A stretch of 64,000 nt of DNA from Paenibacillus nasutitermitis (GTDB lineage: Bacteria; Bacillota; Bacilli; Paenibacillales; Paenibacillaceae), in the NCBI RefSeq assembly GCF_014641075.1, contig NZ_BMHP01000003.1, forward strand, positions 1 through 64,000. The letters are read 5' to 3'. How positions within the stretch are numbered: the first letter of the stretch is position 1; each line of letters opens with the position of its first letter. The notes beneath the pieces are model-generated. The model saw only the letters and a list, made by a program, of their open reading frames with translations. It did no database searches and was not told where the DNA came from. Shown here piece after piece: positions 50,658-58,886 of the stretch. The position numbers and the translations under genes were made by a program.

Positions 50658-52346
50658 TTAGTCACCTCCGGTAATGGCTGATGCAGCCGGCACGGGCATA
50701 GGGATGGGGATGGCAACCTCAATAGAAGTTCCTTTTCGGTAACCGCTAGTTATGGCCAAGCTCCCTCCTAATGCTTCGGCACGCTCCTTCATGGTGGTCA
50801 GACCGAGAGAACGACGATTGGTCTGAATGAGCTGTTTCTTGGCTATTCCCCGTCCGGCATCGGAAATCCGGAGTACCGCCTTATCCTCGTCAAGCTGGAC
50901 TACGAGGCAGGCCTCGGATGTTCCCGCATGCTTGAATACATTATTCAGCGCTTCCTGACCGATCCGCCACAGCGCCTCCTCGACATTTCGCGGCAGCTCC
51001 CGGCTTCCCGTGGCTCGTGTCCGCACCCGAAGCTTGAGGCCTTTTCCATAAGCCAGCAAAGCCGAGGTGAGTCCCGCTTCCAGCCCCGTAGGACGAAGCT
51101 GCATAATAAGAGCCCTCATTTCCCGCTGGGCATTCTGCGAAAGCAATTGAATATCCTTCACAGACTCCAGGGCTTCCTCCGTATGGCTGCCGCGAAGCTG
51201 GCCCTCGACGCCTTTGGCCGTCATGGAGAGGGAGAACAGCATTTGGCTGACGGAGTCGTGCAGATCCCGCGCCAGGCGGTTACGTTCTTCCAGACGGGTC
51301 CACTCGCGCCGGTTCTCTTCCATCCGCGCACTCTCCAGCACGATGGCAATATGCTCGGCCAACGCGCCAAGCACTCCCCCGTCGGCATGAGAAGCACTGG
51401 CAGAATGTCCTACGACAAGAATGCCTTGTATATCCGCACCGACAACTCTGACCGGAGCAGCCATGGCCGATGACAATTTCTTCTGCAAGCCATGCAGCTC
51501 CAGATGGTCGGCAAGATCAGCCGCTTGTTCAGGGGTGGCGGTCACATAACGGTCGCCGCGTGCTGCCTCAAAAAGCCAATGATCCTCAGGCAGCAAATGT
51601 CGCGCAGCCCGATTCGCAAGCTGGCCTTCCACGGAGACGGCTTTGAGCACAAATTCAAATCCGTCCCGCTCAAACAGCGCTGCAAACGCCCAATGAAAAT
51701 GGCTGCCGATCAGCGATACCGCAAGCTCCGGAAGTGCAGCAGCCGAATGTTCCATGCTCCCCGCAGTTCCAAGCTCCCGGCTGAATTCACCCAGTCTGGC
51801 ATACTGATCGGCGCGGCTCTGCTCCGCTTCATAGAGGCGCATCCGCTCCACCGCGCTGCCCAGCTGATAAGCCACGGCTTCAAGCAGCGCAAGCTCCTCC
51901 CCGGAGAAATGAACCTTGCCCGGTGATGCCACATTCATGACGCCGAAACGGCGGCTGCCGGAATACAGCGGGACGGTAGCGTGATGAGTAAATCCGGCGG
52001 TATCGCCCCAGCCATATTCTTTAACGTTCATAAGCCTTTTGCAAGTCAGAATATTTACGGCATTCTGGAGCTTGCAGCTCCTGTATCGGTCCAGACACCA
52101 GCATGTTTCACATCGCATGGGCTGCTTGTCGCGGTAAAGGAGCCCATGTGGAAGATCGTGGTCAGCCACACATTCATAAGACATCTCATCATCCACAAGA
52201 AAAATCCAGCCTGCCGATAATCCGGTCAGCTCCAGCAGCTTCACCAGCACGATATTCAGCATCAGCCTGAGGTCATTCGACTGATTTAATGTCTCGGCGA
52301 TGGTTTTGAGTGTTATTAATTCCTGCACCCGGGGATCGTCATTCAT
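50658..52346 (-). CDS. Cytoplasmic sensor histidine kinase with two GAF domains (NarL-type, HisKA_3)
   Basis: About 562 residues with no membrane helix. The first GAF domain (about 10-170) carries a Cys cluster: C79, C82, C84, C91 and C102 in CETCWCLDRYRSC followed by NILTCKRL. A second GAF-like region spans about 195-340. The HisKA_3 box ERNRLARDLHDSVSQ has His363, and the ATPase domain has EEALNNVFKHA and SDAGRGI, both intact. The cysteines could bind a metal, iron-sulphur cluster or sense redox, which is inference. ATG 52346 follows AAAGGAGG by 8 nt; the ORF extends upstream to 52400 without a ribosome binding site. Partner is the response regulator downstream. Confidence 0.9.
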   Translation of the reverse strand: MNDDPRVQELITLKTIAETLNQSNDLRLMLNIVLVKLLELTGLSAGWIFLVDDEMSYECVADHDLPHGLLYRDKQPMRCETCWCLDRYRSCKLQNAVNILTCKRLMNVKEYGWGDTAGFTHHATVPLYSGSRRFGVMNVASPGKVHFSGEELALLEAVAYQLGSAVERMRLYEAEQSRADQYARLGEFSRELGTAGSMEHSAAALPELAVSLIGSHFHWAFAALFERDGFEFVLKAVSVEGQLANRAARHLLPEDHWLFEAARGDRYVTATPEQAADLADHLELHGLQKKLSSAMAAPVRVVGADIQGILVVGHSASASHADGGVLGALAEHIAIVLESARMEENRREWTRLEERNRLARDLHDSVSQMLFSLSMTAKGVEGQLRGSHTEEALESVKDIQLLSQNAQREMRALIMQLRPTGLEAGLTSALLAYGKGLKLRVRTRATGSRELPRNVEEALWRIGQEALNNVFKHAGTSEACLVVQLDEDKAVLRISDAGRGIAKKQLIQTNRRSLGLTTMKERAEALGGSLAITSGYRKGTSIEVAIPIPMPVPAASAITGGD

Positions 52347-52531
52347 GTGAGCTTCCTCCTTTGCTCCAAATTTTCCTGCTAACGCTGCAGCGCCTGTCAA
52401 CTATCATGCAGCCCGAAGCCCGGCAGTACCCGGCATTATCCCTCTTGTTCAGATTCGACAACCCTCCATGGATTTCCCCCAACGGTTTTAAATGAAAATG
52501 TGCGGGCTGCGCCTGCCCCGCCGCAAGATGC

Positions 52532-52563
52532 AAAAAAGCCCCGTCCTGCTATGGACGGAGCTT
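52532..52563 (-). terminator. Rho-independent terminator after the excalibur gene
   Basis: AAGCTCCGTCC pairs with GGACGGGGCTT (one mismatch) across a 6-nt loop, followed on the minus strand by six T residues, 20 nt after the stop codon. Confidence 0.8.
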
Positions 52564-52582
52564 CCGGACACAAATCATGAAT

Positions 52583-52861
52583 TTACCGCTCACATGCGAT
52601 TAAATCATGATCCCGGTCACTTTTCTTGTTGGCATCATACAGTTCCTTGGAGACAAACGGCTTCAATTTTGTTTTGCCGCCTTTGTTTTTAGCCGATGAG
52701 GTACGAGCGACACCGCCCTTATATACCTTATTCATCTCCGAACAGTTCTTGAATGTTTTGACCGTTGTTTTGGCTTCTGCAGTCCCGGCTGCACCAAAAG
52801 TTAAAACAGACACTAGCACTGATGCCGTTACTATGGCAGTCAATCTTCTCAAAACCGTCAT
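52583..52861 (-). CDS. Secreted excalibur calcium-binding domain protein
   Basis: A 92-residue protein with signal peptide (AIVTASVLVSVLTFGAAGTAEA, cleavage after AEA) and one excalibur domain: FKNCSEMNKVYKGGVAR, then DANKKSDRDHDLIACE, where the DxDxDG-like DRDHD loop binds calcium and the two Cys pair. Such domains occur in extracellular nucleases and envelope proteins; alone its role is unknown. GGAAG lies before the ATG. It is monocistronic. Confidence 0.88.
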   Translation of the reverse strand: MTVLRRLTAIVTASVLVSVLTFGAAGTAEAKTTVKTFKNCSEMNKVYKGGVARTSSAKNKGGKTKLKPFVSKELYDANKKSDRDHDLIACER

Positions 52862-52915
52862 GCCCCTTCCACTACCAGCTTTTGCTAGTAATGATATGAC
52901 ATTTGGATCAGAATT

Positions 52916-55642
52916 TCAATCTAATCCTGTTTCTCGTAATTGATAGGTTACGATTTTCTTGGCCGCTACTTCGGTAATGAGCCTGCTGTCCTTCGCGGAT
53001 ATCGTGCCCTGGACTTCCTCCAGCAGATTAGTCACGTTCACTTCGTTTCTCACCGCATCTGAGACAAGCTCAATCGGCGAGGAAGTCTCCTCTACATTGT
53101 ATACGCGAAGCAGCGGACCCGCTCCATCGGCTGACCACTTGATTGCCGACGCCATCACATTGCCTTCGAGCTTCAGGAAAGTGCCGATGGCTGGCAGGAA
53201 AGGTTTGGCCGCATTCGGATTCTCTTCCTCGAACAGGCCCTTATGCATCGTGTCCTGCACCCATGCCCTGCCCTGGTTCCAACGCTGCTCATCGACCGCA
53301 AGAAGCTTGGTCTGCAGCCCCTGATGGAAGAGTTCCGCTTCCTGATAGAGCTGCGTAGCGGTAACCGACTTGACATGAAAAGGACGAATAGCCAATTCTA
53401 CGGCCAAGCTGCCCAAACATTGCCCCTTGGGCTGGATATCCTCTTCCATTACAGCAGCCTCTCTCATATTAATCGTTTCCGCTCCTCTATGAATGGTGAT
53501 ACCAGCGGTTCTGCCCTCATCCGTGATCTCATACTCATGAAGCCCTTTGGCAAATACAGCGCAGCCATACGCTCCGCTTACCGGGGCCAGCCATTTCCAG
53601 AAGGGTTGGGAATTGGCGTCGCGCTGGAATTGACTGCCCGCATCCCACTGCCGCCGCACGGCATCGAACTGCCCGCCGGCCAGCACGCTATCAGCCGCAC
53701 CCAGCCCCGGGAACAGCAGGCGCAGACGGTGATCCTTCACTCTGTTATTCCATTCCACCTTCATCTGTACATGCGAAGCATCATGATCAAGCCGGAGCGT
53801 CACGCGGAAATCGCAGGGAAGCTTCGCCGTCGACCGTCTTGTTTGATCCTGATCCAGACCTTCCGGGAGCTCCCAGGCGAAGGTATACACGCATTCCTCA
53901 TAAAGCCTGTTTTTTGTGTGGCTTGTATATATGACGGGCTGGTCCCAAACGGCTGGAACATCGCCTTCTACATTTTTGAAGACATACAGGTCCCCGCCAT
54001 CACCGGTATCCTGGATACGCCCTTGGTTGCGGAAAGTCTGGCCCGTATGCTTGTCATGAAGATGGAATGAACCATCGGGCGCAAGCTCAACCTTCAGGTA
54101 TGCATTCTCCAGTACCGGAGGCTCCCCGGAATCCGGTGAGTCCGCCAGGTCCTCTATAACGGCTCCCGGAAGATTCGGCCGTATCCGGTAGGCGGCATAT
54201 CCAAGCGCAGGCGCATCCGGCTGCCATTCGATGTCAAAGCGCTTCACTCTCAGCACGCCCGGCAGATTAACAGGACTGATCACCCGTTTGCGGCGGATTG
54301 ATTCCGAGACGATCCGGTAAGGAACGGAGCGCCCGGTCTCGTCCTCGATCATAAATTGAGCCACTCCGTCCTCCTCCAGAAAATAAACCGGCGTGCGCAA
54401 AACCGCCTTGCCGGGAAGCTGGGAGGTGTTGAATACAACGAGCTTCTGGTCATGAAGCTCATAGCCATCCCCTTGTATCTGCCTTGCCAGAACAAATTTC
54501 TTCCGTTCGATCACTTCGTCGGCCAGCTCTTCCAGGCGCTTAAATCGATCCATCATATGATCATGCACGCTATCCTGGCTGCAGCCGCAAATGCTGTCAT
54601 GAGGATGATTCTCCATATAAAGCTTCCAGTAATAATCGATGGTTTCGCTCTCATACGGATCCAGCTCTAGCATCCAGCAGAAGACAGACAACGGCTCCAT
54701 CCACTTCTCTACCAAATCATGACCATGCACATTCGCCTGCTTCAGGTAGATCCGGCTCGATAAGGTTCCCGCCAGTATGCTGTATTCGAAGGCTTCCCGC
54801 AGTTCCCCTTCCACCGTTTCCAGATAGCCGGCCGGCTGCTCCCGCATATAATCCTGCACGCCCTGAACATATTCAGGCAACGTGCTGTGAAGCACCTCCA
54901 CATCTTCAGGCACAAGCACACGAAGAGAGGCGAGCACATCCGACAAATCATACTGGGCCTCCATATGATCGACGCCGTTCATCATCGCATAATGGCCGGA
55001 CGGATTAACAGCCTCCTCTCTTTCACGCATACCGGTAAAAACGCTTGAGAGCTCTTCCTTCCCGGCGGGCATGCGCTGAGCGCTGTTGTACCAGAAATAC
55101 AGCAGCATGCTGTCTACCGCAGATCCGTCCGGAGCCTGCCAATGAAAGAAAGGAAGGCGATGATGCGCAAGATCGTACCCGCGACCGAACACGCAATTAT
55201 CCAGCCCCACTTGCCTGAAAATCTGGGGCATCTGGCCGATCAGTCCGAAATGATCGGGCAAATAACCGACCTTCATCTCTCCGCCCAGCTGCCGCGACTG
55301 CGAAATGCCCGTCATCAGATTGCGGACCGTCGATTCCCCGCTGGTGAGAAACAAATCATTCTGCTGATACCAGGGTCCGACCAATATCCTTCCCTGCCGG
55401 ATATAAGCTTCCAGGCGTTCCCGGTTTGCAGGCCTCAGCGCATAATAGTCCTCCAAGACAATTGTTTGGCCATCCAGGTGAAAATAATGAAACTGCGGAT
55501 CACGGTCCAGCAAATCCAGCAGCCGGTCGATTAGATTGACCAGCCTGTAGCGAAACCTTTCAAAAGGCATATACCATTCCCTGTCCCAATGCGTATGTGA
55601 AATAAAATGATAGATTTTCTTCGATTCCACGATGGTGTGCAT
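52916..55642 (-). CDS. Alpha-mannosidase, glycoside hydrolase family 38 (copy 1)
   Basis: A 908-residue cytoplasmic exo-alpha-mannosidase. The zinc motif SHTHWDREW is at 15-23 (His18, Asp20), the nucleophile Asp130 is in GYLPDHFGL, and NHPHDSICGCSQDSVH is the second zinc-site region. Middle and C-terminal beta domains follow, as in GH38. It hydrolyses alpha-linked mannose from short glycans in a retaining reaction. Start is uncertain: AAGGGG abuts ATG 55642, and a GTG at 55630 is better spaced. It lies 18 nt after the GxGYxYP gene and is surely cotranscribed. Confidence 0.9.
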   Translation of the reverse strand: MHTIVESKKIYHFISHTHWDREWYMPFERFRYRLVNLIDRLLDLLDRDPQFHYFHLDGQTIVLEDYYALRPANRERLEAYIRQGRILVGPWYQQNDLFLTSGESTVRNLMTGISQSRQLGGEMKVGYLPDHFGLIGQMPQIFRQVGLDNCVFGRGYDLAHHRLPFFHWQAPDGSAVDSMLLYFWYNSAQRMPAGKEELSSVFTGMREREEAVNPSGHYAMMNGVDHMEAQYDLSDVLASLRVLVPEDVEVLHSTLPEYVQGVQDYMREQPAGYLETVEGELREAFEYSILAGTLSSRIYLKQANVHGHDLVEKWMEPLSVFCWMLELDPYESETIDYYWKLYMENHPHDSICGCSQDSVHDHMMDRFKRLEELADEVIERKKFVLARQIQGDGYELHDQKLVVFNTSQLPGKAVLRTPVYFLEEDGVAQFMIEDETGRSVPYRIVSESIRRKRVISPVNLPGVLRVKRFDIEWQPDAPALGYAAYRIRPNLPGAVIEDLADSPDSGEPPVLENAYLKVELAPDGSFHLHDKHTGQTFRNQGRIQDTGDGGDLYVFKNVEGDVPAVWDQPVIYTSHTKNRLYEECVYTFAWELPEGLDQDQTRRSTAKLPCDFRVTLRLDHDASHVQMKVEWNNRVKDHRLRLLFPGLGAADSVLAGGQFDAVRRQWDAGSQFQRDANSQPFWKWLAPVSGAYGCAVFAKGLHEYEITDEGRTAGITIHRGAETINMREAAVMEEDIQPKGQCLGSLAVELAIRPFHVKSVTATQLYQEAELFHQGLQTKLLAVDEQRWNQGRAWVQDTMHKGLFEEENPNAAKPFLPAIGTFLKLEGNVMASAIKWSADGAGPLLRVYNVEETSSPIELVSDAVRNEVNVTNLLEEVQGTISAKDSRLITEVAAKKIVTYQLRETGLD

Positions 55643-55660
55643 CCCCTTCGCCTATGTTCG

Positions 55661-58600
55661 TTATTGCCGGAATTTCATATCAGCCCATTTGGACTGGTCG
55701 TCCCCGTTGCCCACCCACATGATCTGCCCCCACGCGTCAGGTCCATGTGTAGCGAGGATCGACATGCCAATGCTTTTGTCCGTACCGGGGGCAAAAGGCA
55801 CCGTCTGCAGCGAGCTCCATGGAATCGAAAGCTCCACGGTATACCGGTTGCCATCGATGACCGAAGCAATCGTCCCGGCGGTGAAAGGAGACTCCGTCAT
55901 ACCGCTGTTATGGCCTTCACGCATAAACATATGCGGCTGTCCGTCAGGCCCTCCTGCTGTAAACATCAACGCATAGTCGCCATCTTGATAGGCGCTTCCG
56001 ACCTTCTTGCCGTCCAGGCTCAGAAAAAACATCGATGCGTCGGACAGATACATGGTATCGGCCGTTTCTGTAAATTGAAAACGGTCATCCTGCCGTTCTT
56101 CCAACAGATACAGATTGTGGTCATCCCACTTGATCCGGTAGGTCGACTGAAGGTTTCCGGGCACGCCCCAGACATTGCCAAACTTCTTGACATCCTCCGC
56201 CCCCGCGCTGATCGATATTTCCTCCGCATCCTCCCATTCGCCTGGCTGATTAATGCCATCGGCTTGAATGGCTCCCGCCTTAGGCGATGAATAGACTTTA
56301 ACTTCCTGATTCCAGGGCTGCGCCTCCTCATAGAAACGGAAATACGTATAAGGGTCGACGACCTCAAAATCCAAGTCCGGATAATGCTCCTTCACATAGT
56401 TCACCGCGTCGACAATGGTTGTTGGCTTGAACAGGACATTGCGGAACATCTGGAACTGCTGATTTTTTCCCAAGCGGTCGGCCAGGATCTCTCCGTACTT
56501 GGCTGCATCCGGCTCGTTCGGCAGATCCAGCACCTGGGCAAAAGGCGTCCCCTTCACGACCGGCTGCTCGAAGCCTGCGTTGTTGCCTACGCCCTGCGGC
56601 GAGAACTTGCTGTAAGCCTCCTGAACCTTTAAAGGCACATAACCGCTGTTGCCGCTGATCAGAAATCCGGTAATATCCAGATCGAAGCGGTTATAATACT
56701 CCTTGTTGTATTTCTCCCACACCTTCAGGAAATCGGGAAGCCCGTCAGGCCGGTTCTCTTCCAGCAGCATCATGGGATTCAAATAACCTGCGCCATTATC
56801 GCCCGCTACAAAGTAATCATTGCTCGTCATCGTATCGTACAAATAATTGAATACCTGCGGGACCCGCTGCGACAAACCGGGAACAGGCGCCCATGCCAGC
56901 GGCAGCACTCCCCGCTTCGGATCGTTCCACAGCGCCGGCAGCGCACCGGACGTCCATGCGCCGGAATCATAATCGCCCATGTAGAACGTTATATATTTCT
57001 TGCCGGGATCATATTGTCCTTTCGTACTTTTGCCCTTGTCGTTCTTCTGTTTGAACTTCTTGTCGAGCGGAACATGCTGCAGCAAAGAGGCATTCGACAG
57101 CCCAACAAGGCCGAAAGCGTCGGCATCCTTCTGGGCATTGTACCGGGAAATTTCATCGGCGTATTTCCATTCCGCCTGGACAGGTTCAAGCCTTGCCTGC
57201 GAATCGGCATGCTTGGTGTATTTGATCCACCAGGGGACAAATCCACCGATGGTAATGATGTTTTTCCCTGCCTGTTTGTTCTGTGATCGGAGCAGCTCGA
57301 TCAGCGTATGGTGGTCGGTCCCCATAGGCTGGCTGCGGTCGTCATTGGGCAAGGAAAGCTCATCCGGACTTAAATCGAAGAAAAACGCTTTATTGGCAAT
57401 ATAATAATCGGCATTGGGCAGAAAGGAATTGAACAGATCGGGATACACGAAATCCGCATCGGAGCCCGCTTCCGGAACAGGCGGCGGAATAACCGCACCA
57501 TCCGTCGTCACCTCGATCTTCCTGACGATACTCCCGCCGAAGAAGGCTACGCCGTCACGGACCATCCCGGCGCTAAAGGTATAGGTGCCTGCCGCTGCAG
57601 GTGCGACGATTTTGAAGGTGAAGGTCCGCTCCGCTCCTGGCTCCACCGTCTCCCCGGCATTCAGGAAGATCCGCTGATCGGCCGGATTTTGCGAGAAACC
57701 GCCGTTCAGGTCCTCCCACTGAAATTGATTGGCTTTGTCGCCTGTCGTTCCTAGACGGTCATTGCTGCCATAGGACCAGGCCGTGGTTCCGTTATTCCGC
57801 AGGGTGATGGACACTTCCATCTTCTCCCCCGCCTTCATGCGCTTGGGAATCGTCAACGTGCTGACCTTGGCGCTTAATTCCTTGGTTTGATCGAATTCCC
57901 ACGACACTCCATCCAGTGCATAAGCCATCAGCGTGGAGTGGGTCAGCCCCGTGTCCAGATATTTCGCTTTAGCCCACAGGTAAGCATCATTTTTGGCGCT
58001 GCCCGAGGAAGAGAGCCTGGTATCCGGAATCGTTCCCTGTCCGGTGAACTTGCCCACCAAATTTAATTTCACGGGGAGCTTCCGTTTCACGACCAGCTCC
58101 GTATAAGGACTTTCCGGGGCCGGGTCATAGCGGACAGGCAGCCAGCCCTTCACCCCTGCGGCGGTAGATGCCACATTTGCCGTAGCGGGAACATTGGAAT
58201 CCCAGACCACTACACCGTTGTAGGACGAAACAAAATAGTCCAGTAATTCGGTGAAGGCTTGCGGTGTCTTGATCGTGCGCGAAGCCAGGAAACCTTTCTT
58301 CTTGCGCAGCTCATCCAGCCAGAACTGGTCGCTGTCCATTCCTTCCGCTTTCGCCACGTAATTGGATTCATACAGATAATACAAATCGGCGTTTTTCCGG
58401 TTGACCAGACCTTGAAGCGCAGTAGCCAGCTTGAAATAATCATAAGCAATCTGCGAATTCGGCTGGGCTGCGAGGAACGCCTTCATATCAAACACGACGA
58501 GGGATTTGCCATTTTTGTCTTTGGTGTCGTTGTTGTCCTTGTTGTCCTTGTCGGCAGACAAGGGGTCCAAAGATGCCAGCGCCGAACCCGGCAGCACCCC

Positions 58601-58672
58601 TATTGTCAGCATTACAGCCAGCAGGATGATGCTTATTCCTTTCCATTTTCCATGTAAACCCATAACCTTCAT
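55661..58672 (-). CDS. Secreted GxGYxYP-family protein with NBR1-like Ig and C-terminal CBM9/DOMON-like domain
   Basis: About 1003 residues. The signal peptide is GISIILLAVMLTIGVLPGSALA. An N-terminal GxGYxYP_N-like region (about 55-250) precedes an Ig-like insert (about 265-385, TIPKRMKAGEKMEVSI), which resembles NBR1-type domains. The main GxGYxYP domain follows; its name motif appears as DNGAGYLNP. A C-terminal beta domain (about 790-1003) looks like CBM9/DOMON. GxGYxYP proteins are regarded as putative glycosidases of gut and soil bacteria. ATG 58672 is next to GGGAG; a GTG at 58675 is also possible. Its position between two GH38 genes suggests it works on mannose-containing glycans outside the cell. 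Confidence 0.8.
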   Translation of the reverse strand: MKVMGLHGKWKGISIILLAVMLTIGVLPGSALASLDPLSADKDNKDNNDTKDKNGKSLVVFDMKAFLAAQPNSQIAYDYFKLATALQGLVNRKNADLYYLYESNYVAKAEGMDSDQFWLDELRKKKGFLASRTIKTPQAFTELLDYFVSSYNGVVVWDSNVPATANVASTAAGVKGWLPVRYDPAPESPYTELVVKRKLPVKLNLVGKFTGQGTIPDTRLSSSGSAKNDAYLWAKAKYLDTGLTHSTLMAYALDGVSWEFDQTKELSAKVSTLTIPKRMKAGEKMEVSITLRNNGTTAWSYGSNDRLGTTGDKANQFQWEDLNGGFSQNPADQRIFLNAGETVEPGAERTFTFKIVAPAAAGTYTFSAGMVRDGVAFFGGSIVRKIEVTTDGAVIPPPVPEAGSDADFVYPDLFNSFLPNADYYIANKAFFFDLSPDELSLPNDDRSQPMGTDHHTLIELLRSQNKQAGKNIITIGGFVPWWIKYTKHADSQARLEPVQAEWKYADEISRYNAQKDADAFGLVGLSNASLLQHVPLDKKFKQKNDKGKSTKGQYDPGKKYITFYMGDYDSGAWTSGALPALWNDPKRGVLPLAWAPVPGLSQRVPQVFNYLYDTMTSNDYFVAGDNGAGYLNPMMLLEENRPDGLPDFLKVWEKYNKEYYNRFDLDITGFLISGNSGYVPLKVQEAYSKFSPQGVGNNAGFEQPVVKGTPFAQVLDLPNEPDAAKYGEILADRLGKNQQFQMFRNVLFKPTTIVDAVNYVKEHYPDLDFEVVDPYTYFRFYEEAQPWNQEVKVYSSPKAGAIQADGINQPGEWEDAEEISISAGAEDVKKFGNVWGVPGNLQSTYRIKWDDHNLYLLEERQDDRFQFTETADTMYLSDASMFFLSLDGKKVGSAYQDGDYALMFTAGGPDGQPHMFMREGHNSGMTESPFTAGTIASVIDGNRYTVELSIPWSSLQTVPFAPGTDKSIGMSILATHGPDAWGQIMWVGNGDDQSKWADMKFRQ

Positions 58673-58711
58673 CACGCTCCCAATCTGATTATTTCAGCAT
58701 GCAGGATCCTT

Positions 58712-58726
58712 AGTTGATGCTCAACT
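58712..58726. promoter_or_regulatory. Inverted repeat upstream of the GxGYxYP gene
   Basis: AGTTGA-TGC-TCAACT is a perfect 6+3+6 inverted repeat 40-54 nt before the start codon in the 214-nt gap between the secreted-protein gene and the upstream mannosidase gene. It could be a regulator site; no regulator is assigned. Confidence 0.35.
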
Positions 58727-58886
58727 CCATTTCAGTTGATTGGCTAATCAGACTCAATCAATTGCTGACAGCGGTCATGAATGTTTGACGGTATGATGCA
58801 AAAGTGCCAAGCCTTCTTCCTTGCTGGTTGCAGCGCAGTCCAACGGGCGGGTACTTCACGAGATACCCGCTGCCGCGCCCCCTGCC

